The notes under the pieces were generated by a model. The model saw only the letters and a list, made by a program, of their open reading frames with translations. It searched no databases and was not told the DNA's origin. A stretch of DNA of 64,000 nucleotides from Ponticaulis sp. (GTDB lineage Bacteria > Pseudomonadota > Alphaproteobacteria > Caulobacterales > Hyphomonadaceae): the NCBI GenBank assembly GCA_002701295.1, contig NZUJ01000075.1:1-64000 (forward strand), in the 5' to 3' direction. Made by a program: the position numbers and the translations under genes. Positions 1 through 10,166 of the stretch are shown piece after piece (position 1 is the stretch's first letter; every line of letters begins with the position of its first letter).

Positions 1-1
1 C

Positions 2-319
2 GCAAACGTTCGCGACATTGCCGATTATAATGGCGATGGCCTGGATGACATTCTGATCTCCGACCGCACAACCGGGGCCTTCTCGATCCTTTCGAGTGGA
101 ACAGGGGCGCCGGTCGCGCTGGACTCTAGCCTTGATGGCGCAAGTGTCATCTCAGCTAATGGCATCGACACACTTGGCCTGATCGACGGTGCACCTTCAG
201 TAAGCTCTGTTGAGGGCATCTCGGAAGATCCGCTGACGATAGGCATGAGATCGGACGCATCAGCCGACGAGTTTACCCATCACTACTCCGACCTCACCGG
301 CATCATCGAGCTGGTTTAA
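2..319 (+). CDS. 3' fragment of FG-GAP/VCBS-like repeat protein (truncated by window start)
   Basis: Open frame from base 2 to TAA at 317-319; translation includes ADYNGDGLDDILISDRTTG, a typical FG-GAP calcium-binding motif. Confidence 0.6.
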   Translation, partial: ANVRDIADYNGDGLDDILISDRTTGAFSILSSGTGAPVALDSSLDGASVISANGIDTLGLIDGAPSVSSVEGISEDPLTIGMRSDASADEFTHHYSDLTGIIELV

Positions 320-431
320 ACGAAGGTCCAGATGTCCGTTGGTCAGTCGTGACCAATGGACTTCTTGAGCCGACGCAGACCGAACTCACAACGGACTGAC
401 CATCTTCGATGCCCGGGAATGCGCCGGCAGC

Positions 432-2093
432 TTAACAGTCTTTATGACGGCCATCCAGAATGACGTATTTTACCGGCAGGTTCTGCGGCAAGATTGCGAT
501 TTCTTCATGGCTCAGCAAGATGAGCGCACGCTCTCCTTCTTTGACCCAACTGGAAAGACTTTTGGCTAACTCACCGGCGAGCGACACCTCCAGCCCTGCA
601 AAGGGCTCATCCAACACAAGAATATCCGGACAAGCCAGCAGAGCACGCGCAATGGCAATCCGCCGGAGTTGACCTCCCGAGAACGGAAAAGCGCCGTCTG
701 AAAATTTCGTGTCCAACGGGTTTGTCCGTTCACGCAAAAATGTCGCTGCGTGGCTGGTCTCCAGCGCCTGCCAGATCCGCTCATCAGTCGCGTCAGGCTT
801 TGCCATTAACATCTGGTCCCGCAACGTACCTGGCAGAAAAGCTGGAAATTGAGGGGCAATGGCCATGCGTTCGAGAATACTGGCAATTCGCGTCTGCTCA
901 GCTGGTATACCAGCATAATGAAGAACGCCGCCCGCAAGCGGCTGAAGACGCATGAGTGTCTCTGCAAGTGTCGTTTTTCCAGTACCGGATCGGCCTATAA
1001 TCTGCAGGCATTCACCCGCATGAAGATCGAAACTGACAGGCGGTGTTTTCGGCGCTGTTTCTGCCGCCTGCGCGATGAGATTCTCCGCCTGGACAGGGAA
1101 GACACCAGATAGCTCAGCGGCACGTTCCAGAGATGGGTTCCAGTCAGCATCATCGCGCTCAACTCTGTCAGCCAGATGGTTGGCTGCGAGGTTGGCACGC
1201 TTTGCGGCGGCCAAAAGACTGACAGCAGCTGCCAGCGCATCGAAACAAGCCATCAGAGCCAGCCCGGCGCCCGCAGCCAGCGCGAGGTCAGCGGGGCCAG
1301 CAATTGCGCGCCACAGCACAAACAAGGCGAGCGCCAACCCCACAAGTCTGACAATCGCGGCAAGCCGGCGGAAAGCCGCTCCCGCCTGAACCATTGACGA
1401 CGACCATTCTGAAAGGAGAGAACGCGTTTGATCGGAGGCTCGCGTCAGCCCGTTGATCACGTCCAACTCAACGGCATTTTCGACAAGACCAGACGCCACC
1501 TGTCGTGTCAGTTCCGCATTTGTCTTCTCGAGCTGTGCAGCCCGGGCATTTTGCTTCATCGTCATGAGAGACAGAGGTAAGAGCCCGCCAAAAAGCGCCA
1601 GAAGAAGGATCACGCCTGATAACCAGTCAGCTCCAAAGGTGAAACCCAGTGCGACAGCCAGACTCGCCATAAGCGCGGCGGCGGGCGAAATGACTTTCAG
1701 AAAGCCTGCCTCAGCCGCATCAACCTCATCCGTCAGCGCGCTAAGTTCACCGGCAGACATTGGCGTGAATCCGCGCTGGCTTGCAGCGCCAGCTGCAAAT
1801 AGTCGCGGGCGCAACATGGCAGACAAGCGCAGTGTCGCATCATGTCCCACGAGTTGGTCAGCATAACGCGTGATGACGCGACCAAAAGCTGAGGCCCGAA
1901 TCCCTCCGCTGGGATAAAGATGATTGAAGACATAACCTGCACCAGCCAGACCGGCGAGAGAAGCTGCCGTCAGAAACCAGCCAGACAGCCCCAACAAAAA
2001 GATGCCAAATCCTCCCGACAAAGCCGCAAAGAGGAGCGCCAGATAGAAGTGAAGCTTTCCCGGCTGGTTGAGGAGTGTCCAGAGACGGATCAT
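432..2093 (-). CDS. cydC: Thiol reductant ABC exporter subunit CydC
   Basis: Fused TM/ATPase ABC protein (GRSGTGKTTL, FSGGQLRRIAIARALL, LVLDEPF), overlaps cydD by 4 bp, next to cydAB. Confidence 0.9.
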   Translation of the reverse strand: MIRLWTLLNQPGKLHFYLALLFAALSGGFGIFLLGLSGWFLTAASLAGLAGAGYVFNHLYPSGGIRASAFGRVITRYADQLVGHDATLRLSAMLRPRLFAAGAASQRGFTPMSAGELSALTDEVDAAEAGFLKVISPAAALMASLAVALGFTFGADWLSGVILLLALFGGLLPLSLMTMKQNARAAQLEKTNAELTRQVASGLVENAVELDVINGLTRASDQTRSLLSEWSSSMVQAGAAFRRLAAIVRLVGLALALFVLWRAIAGPADLALAAGAGLALMACFDALAAAVSLLAAAKRANLAANHLADRVERDDADWNPSLERAAELSGVFPVQAENLIAQAAETAPKTPPVSFDLHAGECLQIIGRSGTGKTTLAETLMRLQPLAGGVLHYAGIPAEQTRIASILERMAIAPQFPAFLPGTLRDQMLMAKPDATDERIWQALETSHAATFLRERTNPLDTKFSDGAFPFSGGQLRRIAIARALLACPDILVLDEPFAGLEVSLAGELAKSLSSWVKEGERALILLSHEEIAILPQNLPVKYVILDGRHKDC

Positions 2094-3775
2094 TCCGTGT
2101 GTCCTCCGGAAAGTGCAGACAGCTCAATCAGATTATCTGCAGCTTTCACCAAAGCGCTGGCGTGGCTCGCGACGAGAACGGTCCGACCAGATTTCATGGA
2201 TTGTAACCGGAAAATGAAGTCCAGCTCGGCATCGGGATCGAGGTGCGCGGTTGGTTCGTCCAACAACCAGATCGGCGACTGACGCAAGAGCGCACGCGCG
2301 AAGGCAATTCTTTGCCGCTGGCCGCCCGAAAGGCCTGCGCCGAAACGAGCAAGGAGCGTATCAAGACCCTGCCGCCCGTGATCAAGCATATCAAATAAGC
2401 CGACAGCCGAAGCGGCCCCCTTCAGCTCAGCCTCACTCGCATCCGGCCGCGCAAGCAACAGGTTTTCACGCACGCTACCTTCCATCAACCACGGCGTCTG
2501 GCCGATATAGGCGACACTGTTCGAAATGGATTGATGCGCCTGCAATTGCTCTGAACCAATCAAAGTCTCTCCAGACCTGAGGATTGTCTGCCCGATCAGC
2601 GCGTGCAGCAAGCTGGTTTTCCCACTGCCAGACGGCCCGGACACAACAGTGATCTGCCCAGGCTCGGCGTTCAGATTAAACGGGCCAATGCTCTCATCTA
2701 CGCTCTGCCAGCCGAGACTGACATCTTGAAACCGGATTGTCGGCGCCTCTGACAATGCCGGGAGCTTCTCAACCTTTGCGCTTTCAGCCTGCGCAAGCCA
2801 TGGCGCCAAAAACTCGGATGCCGCTTTGGCGTCGCTTCGATCATGATGAAGGCTCGACAGTCGACGGATCGGCGCAAAAAACTCAGGTGCCAGAATGAGG
2901 ATGGTCAGCCCTTCAGACAAGGTAATGGTTTCGAACGTCCCGAAGGGGAAAACACCCAGCAGCTTAAAGCCGACATAAACAGCGACGAGAGCGATCGAAA
3001 CAGACGCGAAGAATTCGAGCACGGCTGTCGACAGAAACGCGACGCGCAGCACTGACATTGTGTGGATCCTCAATGCGTTAGAGGCCTGCGCGAGACGATT
3101 TGTTTCCCGAGAGATTGCACGGAATGCCCGGATCAGACCTGCCTGAGCAGCTCTCACCTGAAAGGCTCCGGATAAGTCATCCAATGCTGCTTGTTGCGCT
3201 TTCGCTTCGGAAGCGGTCTGCATGGCGGTCAGCCAGATAAAAATCGGCAATACAAGAACAGAAACGGCCAGAAGAACCGCAGACAACCAGCTTTGTGTCG
3301 CGACCACTGACAAAATAACGACTGGGCCGAGCACGGCCATGCGCATGCCCGGTTTGAAGTTTGCGGCGTAACCCGACAGTTTTTCCGTTCGATCAATAAT
3401 CTGACTGACCCGCGCACCAGGCGCGGCGCCGCCGAGCCAGGACGCACCGGCCGAATTGAGGCTGGAGAGGATATCGCCCCGTGCCGCCATCTTCATCTCA
3501 TGTCCCGCCTGGACCGCAGCCATTTCGGCAGCCCAGACACCTGCGACACGTAGTATCAGCCCAGCGACCGCAATCATCAGTATTTCCGGGCGAACATCCC
3601 CGATTGACGCCTGTCCGACCGCCCGTCCTATGCCAAAGGCGAGCAGTAGCCACCCGACAAGCGACAAAATCTGGTATAGCAAAACCTGACTGGTCCAGCC
3701 GGTAGCCATAGACGACCAGGTTTTGAGTTTCTGCTTGGGTGACCCGGCAAACTCTGTTGGGGTGGAATGAGACAT
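2090..3775 (-). CDS. cydD: Thiol reductant ABC exporter subunit CydD
   Basis: ABC TM/ATPase (GPSGSGKTSLLHAL, LSGGQRQRIAFARALL, WLLDEPTAHLD); paired with cydC and divergent from cydAB. Confidence 0.9.
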   Translation of the reverse strand: MSHSTPTEFAGSPKQKLKTWSSMATGWTSQVLLYQILSLVGWLLLAFGIGRAVGQASIGDVRPEILMIAVAGLILRVAGVWAAEMAAVQAGHEMKMAARGDILSSLNSAGASWLGGAAPGARVSQIIDRTEKLSGYAANFKPGMRMAVLGPVVILSVVATQSWLSAVLLAVSVLVLPIFIWLTAMQTASEAKAQQAALDDLSGAFQVRAAQAGLIRAFRAISRETNRLAQASNALRIHTMSVLRVAFLSTAVLEFFASVSIALVAVYVGFKLLGVFPFGTFETITLSEGLTILILAPEFFAPIRRLSSLHHDRSDAKAASEFLAPWLAQAESAKVEKLPALSEAPTIRFQDVSLGWQSVDESIGPFNLNAEPGQITVVSGPSGSGKTSLLHALIGQTILRSGETLIGSEQLQAHQSISNSVAYIGQTPWLMEGSVRENLLLARPDASEAELKGAASAVGLFDMLDHGRQGLDTLLARFGAGLSGGQRQRIAFARALLRQSPIWLLDEPTAHLDPDAELDFIFRLQSMKSGRTVLVASHASALVKAADNLIELSALSGGHTE

Positions 3776-3904
3776 TGGGGCTATTTGGCTCTGAATGGAC
3801 GTTATAACAGTGCGGCTAATTGTGGCATGGTTTTGTATATTATTTTTTTCTAATACGACCGCATAACCGCTTCACAGGTTTTGGCCAACAGGAGGGCCCA
3901 TAGC

Positions 3905-5524
3905 ATGCCTGACCTTCTCGTCGCGGATTTGTCTCGATGGCAATTCGCACTTACTGCCCTGTATCACTTCTTGTTCGTTCCTCTGACGCTAGGTCTTTCA
4001 ATGATGCTTGTCATCATGGAAGGCGCGTATGTGATGACCGGCAAAGATGTCTGGCGTCGTATTACAAAATTCTGGGCGACGCTGTTCGGTATCAATTTCG
4101 TGCTTGGTGTTGCAACCGGCATCACGATGGAATTCCAGTTTGGGACGAACTGGTCCTACTATTCTCACTATGTCGGTGACGTGTTTGGCGCACCGCTGGC
4201 CATCGAAGGTCTGATGGCCTTTTTCCTCGAATCCACAATGGTCGGCGTCATGTTCTTTGGTTGGAACAAAATGTCCCGCCCCGGTCACTGGATGGTGACA
4301 TGTTTTGTGGCGCTAGGGTCCAACCTCTCTGCCTTGTGGATCCTGATTGCCAATGGCTGGATGCAACATCCGGTCGGCGCTGAGTTCAATCCCGAAACCA
4401 TGCGGATGGAAGTGACCAACTTCATGGAAGTTGTCTTCAACCCGGTTGCACAGGCTAAATTCGTTCACACGGTATCCGCTGGCTATGTGACGGCTGCAGC
4501 CTTCGTTCTGGGCGTTTCGTCCTGGTACCTTCTGCGAAACCGCCATGTCGGCCTCGCTAAGCGCTCAATTATGGTGGCTGCTGCTTTTGGTATTTTGTCC
4601 GCCGCTTCTGTGATCGTTCTGGGCGATGAGAGCGGATATATTGACGGTGAGAACCAGAAGTTCAAACTCGCAGCAATCGAAGCCATGTGGGACACAGAAC
4701 CCGCTCCGGCATCCTTCACTGTAATCGGCATCCCGGATCGTGAAGACCGTGAAACCCACTACGCGGTCCACGTACCCTATGTTCTGGGCCTGATTGCAAC
4801 CCGGTCTCTGGATGGTGAGGTACTTGGTATCAACGATCTGGTCGAACAGGCGAGAGCGCGCATTGTAACAGGTATCGGCGCCTATGATGCCCTTCAACGG
4901 ATCAAGGCTGATCCGACAGACACAGCAGCGCAAGAAGCCTTCAACGCCACAAAAATGGAACTTGGACACGGCCTTCTTCTGATGCGCTATGTTGAAGATC
5001 CGCGCGAGGCAACCGAAGAGCAAATCGACATGGCCGCCGACTCGCTCGTGCCAAACGTGGCGATGACGTTCTTTTCCTTCCGCGCCATGGTCGGAATTGG
5101 TTTCCTCTACCTGATCGTCTTCGCAACCGCCTTCTGGTTCATGAACATCAAACGGAACATTCCCCGTTGGTTCCTGCGTGTTGCTGTCCTGCTGATCCCG
5201 CTGCCGTGGCTTGCCGCAGAACTTGGCTGGATCACAGCAGAAGTTGGTCGTCAGCCATGGATCATTGACGGCGTTCTGCCGACCTTCATGGCCGCTTCTG
5301 ACCTGACCGTCAGCCAGGTCGTCATTACGATGATTGGCTTCACACTGGTTTATGGTGCGCTTCTGGTCGTGGAGATGTCGCTGATGCTTCACGCCATAAG
5401 GAAAGGCCCGACCAAGTCCGGCTATGCCGAGCTGCCTGAAATGCCAGGCCTTGGCGGAGGGACGTCCGATACGCCGAAAGGGAGCGCTCCTGTCGCCCCG
5501 TTCACAACTGAATTCGACAAGTAG
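3905..5524 (+). CDS. cydA: Cytochrome bd ubiquinol oxidase subunit I (long Q-loop type)
   Basis: DLSRWQFALTALYHFLFVPLTLG N-terminus and AIEAMWDTEPAPASFTVIGIPD Q-loop region; ATG at 3905 preferred over ORF start 3881 (AGGAGGG-like SD upstream). Confidence 0.95.
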   Translation: MPDLLVADLSRWQFALTALYHFLFVPLTLGLSMMLVIMEGAYVMTGKDVWRRITKFWATLFGINFVLGVATGITMEFQFGTNWSYYSHYVGDVFGAPLAIEGLMAFFLESTMVGVMFFGWNKMSRPGHWMVTCFVALGSNLSALWILIANGWMQHPVGAEFNPETMRMEVTNFMEVVFNPVAQAKFVHTVSAGYVTAAAFVLGVSSWYLLRNRHVGLAKRSIMVAAAFGILSAASVIVLGDESGYIDGENQKFKLAAIEAMWDTEPAPASFTVIGIPDREDRETHYAVHVPYVLGLIATRSLDGEVLGINDLVEQARARIVTGIGAYDALQRIKADPTDTAAQEAFNATKMELGHGLLLMRYVEDPREATEEQIDMAADSLVPNVAMTFFSFRAMVGIGFLYLIVFATAFWFMNIKRNIPRWFLRVAVLLIPLPWLAAELGWITAEVGRQPWIIDGVLPTFMAASDLTVSQVVITMIGFTLVYGALLVVEMSLMLHAIRKGPTKSGYAELPEMPGLGGGTSDTPKGSAPVAPFTTEFDK

Positions 5525-5539
5525 GAAGGAGCAAATATC

Positions 5540-6688
5540 ATGGAACTTCCTTTCGATTATGCCACTGTCAAAGTGATCTGGTGGTTTCTGGTTGGCGTTT
5601 TGCTGATCGGATATGCACTGACGGACGGATACGATCTTGGTGTCGCAACCGTCCTGCCATTTGCCGCACAAGAAGACTCCGAACGCCGGATGGTGATCAA
5701 CTCCATCGGATCGATGTGGGAAGGCCACCAGGTCTGGTTCATCACCGCTGGCGGCGCGCTCTTTGCGGCCTGGCCATACATCTACGAGATCAGCTTTTCA
5801 GGCTTTTATCTCGCCATGTTCCTTGTGCTCGTGCCGCTGATCATACGCGCTGTGGGCTTCAAATATCGCTCAAAGCTAACCAACCCTGCCTGGCGCGAAG
5901 CCTGGGATTGGGGCCTGTTTGCAGGTGGTTTCATCCCGGCACTGGTATTCGGTGTGGCCATCGGCAATGTACTTCAAGGCGTGCCATTTTTCCTCGATGA
6001 AAATTTGCGTGTTTCATATGAAGGCGGATTGTTCGGCCTGTTGAACCCATTCGCACTGCTCTGTGGTCTCCTGTCTGTGGCCATGCTTGTGGTCCATGGG
6101 ACTGGCTTTTTGATGATGAAGATCGAACGCGGCAAAGTGATGGATCAGGCTGCGATCCTGGGCCAGATCGCGGCACTGGCGGCAATTGCCCTCTTCGCCA
6201 TTGGCGGTATCTGGTCGACACTGGCCGGCATGGGTTATGCGATCCAGGGCGAAGCCTCAACGCACACAGCGGCGAACCCTGTTACCTATAATGACGTCGC
6301 TCGCGAAGCGGGAGCATGGATGGGCAATTACAGTCGCTATCCCTGGATGATCCTCGCTCCATTGTTTGGATTTGTCGGTATGGCGATCGCCATCGTCGGC
6401 CTGCGCAAACAGAGCCCGCTGGGTTTTGTTGGCTCATCAATTGGCGTTACGGGCATAGTTGGCACTGTCGGAACCAGCATGTTCCCTATTATCCTGCCAA
6501 GCACGATCAGCCCGGAACAGACGCTGACTGTCTGGGATAGCTCCTCAAGCCATCTCACACTCACCATCATGTTGTTCGTGGCAATTGTCTTCGTGCCGCT
6601 GATCATCGCCTATACAAGCTGGGTGTTTAACATTCTCTGGGGCCGTGTGACGGAAGACGAAGTCACCAGCTCACCAGACGCTTATTAA
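5540..6688 (+). CDS. cydB: Cytochrome bd ubiquinol oxidase subunit II
   Basis: DYATVKVIWWFLVGVLLIGYALTDGYDLGVATVLPF; directly downstream of cydA. Confidence 0.95.
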   Translation: MELPFDYATVKVIWWFLVGVLLIGYALTDGYDLGVATVLPFAAQEDSERRMVINSIGSMWEGHQVWFITAGGALFAAWPYIYEISFSGFYLAMFLVLVPLIIRAVGFKYRSKLTNPAWREAWDWGLFAGGFIPALVFGVAIGNVLQGVPFFLDENLRVSYEGGLFGLLNPFALLCGLLSVAMLVVHGTGFLMMKIERGKVMDQAAILGQIAALAAIALFAIGGIWSTLAGMGYAIQGEASTHTAANPVTYNDVAREAGAWMGNYSRYPWMILAPLFGFVGMAIAIVGLRKQSPLGFVGSSIGVTGIVGTVGTSMFPIILPSTISPEQTLTVWDSSSSHLTLTIMLFVAIVFVPLIIAYTSWVFNILWGRVTEDEVTSSPDAY

Positions 6689-6703
6689 CCGAGAGGACTG
6701 AAT

Positions 6704-6853
6704 ATGTGGTATTTTGCATGGATCCTCGGCATCGGCCTTGCTGTCTCCTTCGCCATCCTGAACGCGTTGTGGAATGAGTTTTCTGCCGAAGCTCAGGAGT
6801 GCGACGGTATAGATTGCGATCACTATCTGGATGCCAATAAACCGGCCGACTAA
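6704..6853 (+). CDS. cydX: Cytochrome bd oxidase small subunit CydX (49 aa), not in supplied ORF track
   Basis: ATG at 6704 after a GAGAGGA SD; MWYFAWILGIGLAVSFAILNALWNEFSAEAQECDGIDCDHYLDANKPAD, a CydX-type MWYFAWILG start with single TM helix. Confidence 0.92.
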   Translation: MWYFAWILGIGLAVSFAILNALWNEFSAEAQECDGIDCDHYLDANKPAD

Positions 6854-6871
6854 AGCTGAATAGTGAGACCG

Positions 6872-6905
6872 AATAAGCCCGTCATCTGCCCATGACGGGC
6901 TTATT
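6872..6905. terminator. Hairpin terminator downstream of cydABX
   Basis: Perfect inverted repeat AATAAGCCCGTCAT-CTGCCC-ATGACGGGCTTATT. Confidence 0.8.
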
Positions 6906-6957
6906 CATATCCAACAAAAAATTCTCGAAAGCGCAAAAAAAGCCCGATCAGGTGTTT

Positions 6958-6985
6958 CATAATATTAGAATATACTTATATTATG
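6958..6985. promoter_or_regulatory. 28-bp near-perfect palindromic operator upstream of MBL/SulP operon
   Basis: CATAATATTAGAATATACTTATATTATG; 12 of 14 base pairs symmetric about the centre. Confidence 0.6.
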
Positions 6986-7076
6986 TCTGTGATTTGAGAT
7001 TTGATTGCCCGGGATGAACTGCGAAGCGCTTTGATCGCGTCTTCAGACACATCAGCCATCCCGGATGCGATAGGAG

Positions 7077-7946
7077 ATGGATATGACACCCGACGTTAAA
7101 GGCTTTTTTGACCCAGAGACATTCACGATCAGTTACGTGGTCACTGATCCAGAAACGAAGACGTGCGCGGTGATCGACTCCCTTCTGAATTATGACCCCG
7201 CATCTGGTCGAACCAAGACAACATCTGCAGATGAGCTGATCGCTTATGTTCGCGAGAACAATCTTGAATGTGAGTGGATTATCGACACGCACGTCCATGC
7301 CGATCACCTGACAGCTGCGCCATATATCAAAGCGCAACTCGGCGGGAAGACCGCAATTGGTGACCATATCCCTGTGGTCCAGAACGTCTTCAGTAAAATC
7401 TTCAATGAAGGCCAGTCCTTTCACACAGATGGCCGCCAGTTCGATCATTTGTTCGCTGATGGCGAGACCTATTCAATCGGCAGACTGCAGGGCAAAGCGA
7501 TTCATACTCCGGGCCATACCCCGGCCTGTATGAGCCATCTGATCGGTGATGCCGTTTTCGTGGGCGACACGATCTTCATGCCCGATTTCGGGACGGCGCG
7601 TTGCGACTTTCCCGGCGGCGATGCTGGCACGCTTTACGATTCTGTCGGCAAGCTTTTTGACCTGCCTGAAGAGACCCGCGTCTTTCTCTGTCATGACTAC
7701 AAGGCGCCCGGCCGCGAGGAATTCATCTGGGAGACAACGATCGGCGACCAGAAGCGCGAGAATATTCACGTCAAAACCGGGACATCACGCAGCGAGTTCA
7801 TTTCCATGCGCAATACCCGGGATGCAACGCTCGATATGCCTCGCCTCATCCTCCCGTCTGTGCAGGTGAACATGCGTGCTGGTGACATGCCGCCGCCCGA
7901 GGACAATGGCGTGAGTTACATGAAAGTGCCGATCAACGCCCTTTAA
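7077..7946 (+). CDS. MBL-fold metallo-hydrolase (Blh/persulfide dioxygenase-like)
   Basis: THVHADHLTA motif, HTPGHTPACMSHLIGDAVFVGDTIF, FLCHDY. Confidence 0.85.
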   Translation: MDMTPDVKGFFDPETFTISYVVTDPETKTCAVIDSLLNYDPASGRTKTTSADELIAYVRENNLECEWIIDTHVHADHLTAAPYIKAQLGGKTAIGDHIPVVQNVFSKIFNEGQSFHTDGRQFDHLFADGETYSIGRLQGKAIHTPGHTPACMSHLIGDAVFVGDTIFMPDFGTARCDFPGGDAGTLYDSVGKLFDLPEETRVFLCHDYKAPGREEFIWETTIGDQKRENIHVKTGTSRSEFISMRNTRDATLDMPRLILPSVQVNMRAGDMPPPEDNGVSYMKVPINAL

Positions 7947-7982
7947 GCCCGTATCGCAAGAACCTGAAAGTCCGGATCCAAG

Positions 7983-9761
7983 ATGAACCTCGCATCCTAT
8001 TTTCCAATCCTGAGCTGGGGCCGGACGTATAACGGACAGACTTTTCTGAATGATGGTGTCGCGGCACTGATCGTGACGATCATGCTCATCCCACAATCAC
8101 TGGCCTATGCGCTTCTTGCAGGCTTGCCGCCGGAGATTGGACTTTACGCCTCTATATTGCCGCTGCTTGTCTATGCCATTTTTGGAACAAGCCGGACGCT
8201 GGCGGTTGGGCCTGTTGCCATTCTGTCTCTGATGACGGCCGCAGCAGCCGGTAAAATCGCTGCCACCGGCACCCCGCAATATGTTGAAGCGGCGCTTGTG
8301 CTGGCTTTGCTGTCTGGCGCTATGTTGTTTGCGCTCGGTCTGTTCAGAATGGGATTTCTGTCGAACTTTCTGAGCCATCCTGTCATTTCCGGCTTCATTA
8401 CAGCCTCCGGCATCATCATCGCCGCCTCTCAGTTGAAGCATATTTTCGGCGTCTCAGTGAGTGGGCACAATCTGATTGAAATCATCGTCGGCCTGTTCGA
8501 ACAGGTCAGCGAAATCAATCTACCGACATTGCTCATCGGGGTTAGCTCGCTTCTGTTTCTGTTCTGGGTACGCTCATCGCTGAAGCCAGTGCTAAAAACG
8601 ATCGGACTTGGCGAGAAAACCGCGACAATTATCGCCCGAGCAGGTCCCGTCTTTGCCGTTATCGCGAGCATTCTGGTTGTTGGCATACTGAGACTTGATC
8701 AAGCCGGCGTTCGCATTCTGCGTGACGTACCAACCAGCCTGCCCTCGATTGGGCTGCCTCAGTTCGATGCCGACATGTGGTCTGAACTGATAAGCTCATC
8801 TGCCCTCATCGCCCTGATTGGTTTTGTAGAGTCCGTCTCTGTGGCAAAAACGCTTGCAGCCAAACGGCGTCAGCGCATTGACCCGAACCAGGAACTGATT
8901 GCCCTTGGCGCGTCGAGCATGTCCGCTGGGGTGTCTTCCGGATACCCCGTCACAGGAGGTCTTGCGCGCTCTGCTGTAAACTTCGATGCCGGTGCAGAGA
9001 CACCCGCAGCTGGCGCATTCACAGCCGTTGGAATTGCGCTCGCCACGCTGTTTCTGACGCCGTTTCTCTATTTCCTGCCCCAGGCAGTCCTCGCAGCGAC
9101 CATTATTGTTGCCGTATTATCCCTGGTAGACATTAAAGCGCTTCGTACTGTCTGGGCCTATTCGAAGTCCGATTTTGCCGCTATGGCCGCCACCATCCTA
9201 ATGACATTGGGTTTCGGTGTGGAGTTAGGCATTCTGACAGGCGTTGGCCTTTCTCTATTGCTGCACCTTTATAATACCAGCCGTCCGCACTTTGCCTTTG
9301 TGGGACAGGTTCCGGGCACCCAGCATTTCCGGAATATTGACCGGCACACAGTTGTGACCTCAGAGGAAGTTCTGACGCTTCGGGTGGATGAGAGCCTCTA
9401 TTTTGCGAATGCGCGCTTTTTGGAAGACACAGTAGACGCAACTCTGTCGACCCACCCACAGATGCAGCACCTCATTCTGATGTGTCCTGCAGTGAACCGT
9501 ATAGATGCCAGCGGACTTGAAAGCCTGGAGGCGATCAACAGCCGGCTCAAAGAGGCGAATGTCACGCTCCATATGTCAGAGGTGAAAGGTCCTGTGATGG
9601 ACCGGTTGCAAACAACTCACTTCCTTGAGGAACTGACCGGCAAGGTCTATCTGCATCAATACGAAGCCATGGAGGACCTCCTCCCATCGCTGACAAGAAC
9701 AACCGGGCGAATCCATGAGCTGGGGCACGCAGACGACGGATCTCCGAATTTTACCATCTGA
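7983..9761 (+). CDS. SulP family inorganic anion transporter with STAS domain
   Basis: DGVAALIVTIMLIPQSLAYALLAGLPPEIGLYASILPLLVYAIFGTSRTLAVGPVA; C-terminal STAS region (CPAVNRIDASGLESLEAI). Confidence 0.9.
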   Translation: MNLASYFPILSWGRTYNGQTFLNDGVAALIVTIMLIPQSLAYALLAGLPPEIGLYASILPLLVYAIFGTSRTLAVGPVAILSLMTAAAAGKIAATGTPQYVEAALVLALLSGAMLFALGLFRMGFLSNFLSHPVISGFITASGIIIAASQLKHIFGVSVSGHNLIEIIVGLFEQVSEINLPTLLIGVSSLLFLFWVRSSLKPVLKTIGLGEKTATIIARAGPVFAVIASILVVGILRLDQAGVRILRDVPTSLPSIGLPQFDADMWSELISSSALIALIGFVESVSVAKTLAAKRRQRIDPNQELIALGASSMSAGVSSGYPVTGGLARSAVNFDAGAETPAAGAFTAVGIALATLFLTPFLYFLPQAVLAATIIVAVLSLVDIKALRTVWAYSKSDFAAMAATILMTLGFGVELGILTGVGLSLLLHLYNTSRPHFAFVGQVPGTQHFRNIDRHTVVTSEEVLTLRVDESLYFANARFLEDTVDATLSTHPQMQHLILMCPAVNRIDASGLESLEAINSRLKEANVTLHMSEVKGPVMDRLQTTHFLEELTGKVYLHQYEAMEDLLPSLTRTTGRIHELGHADDGSPNFTI

Positions 9762-10128
9762 TTTTGAAAAAAATGCAGATATCATTGAGAGCGGCGGTTT
9801 TGGGAAAATCTTCCGCCAATTTGCTCTCGGCCCTTACCAATCAGACGGGGCATTCTGCGTCCGATTTCCACCGCCACCTCACAAACCGCCCAAACAAAAA
9901 ATGACCTTAAACTCTGTTTTTTATTACTATTTTTTTGTTTCCAGTATCGAAATATATCAAAGTATTCCTCTACGCACGATGGTATGAGCTGTGGCATGGA
10001 GCTCTTGATCAGTTCACGCTAAGTCAACTGTGTTCGTCCAACAACACGATAAAAAAACATAGACTGCCCAGCAAAATTACAGCCCTGTTATGACTTGATG
10101 CATGGAAATCTCCGTGGTACGCGCCTTC

Positions 10129-10142
10129 TGACACCGGTGTCA
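10129..10142. promoter_or_regulatory. Perfect palindromic operator TGACACCGGTGTCA upstream of TonB-dependent receptor
   Basis: Sequence read directly; same half-site recurs at 15598, 18281 and 27426. Confidence 0.7.
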
Positions 10143-10166
10143 GTCCGGGGAACCAGGGAGGAGTTC

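Noticed and set aside
4565-5728. 387-aa minus-strand ORF opposite cydA/cydB
   Set aside because: Antisense to clearly coding cydA/cydB; translation is Cys/His/Asp-rich low-meaning sequence with no family motif.
10095-10166. Upstream extension of the TonB receptor ORF
   Set aside because: Would put the operator palindrome inside the coding region; ATG at 10167 has a good SD and starts a proper signal peptide.
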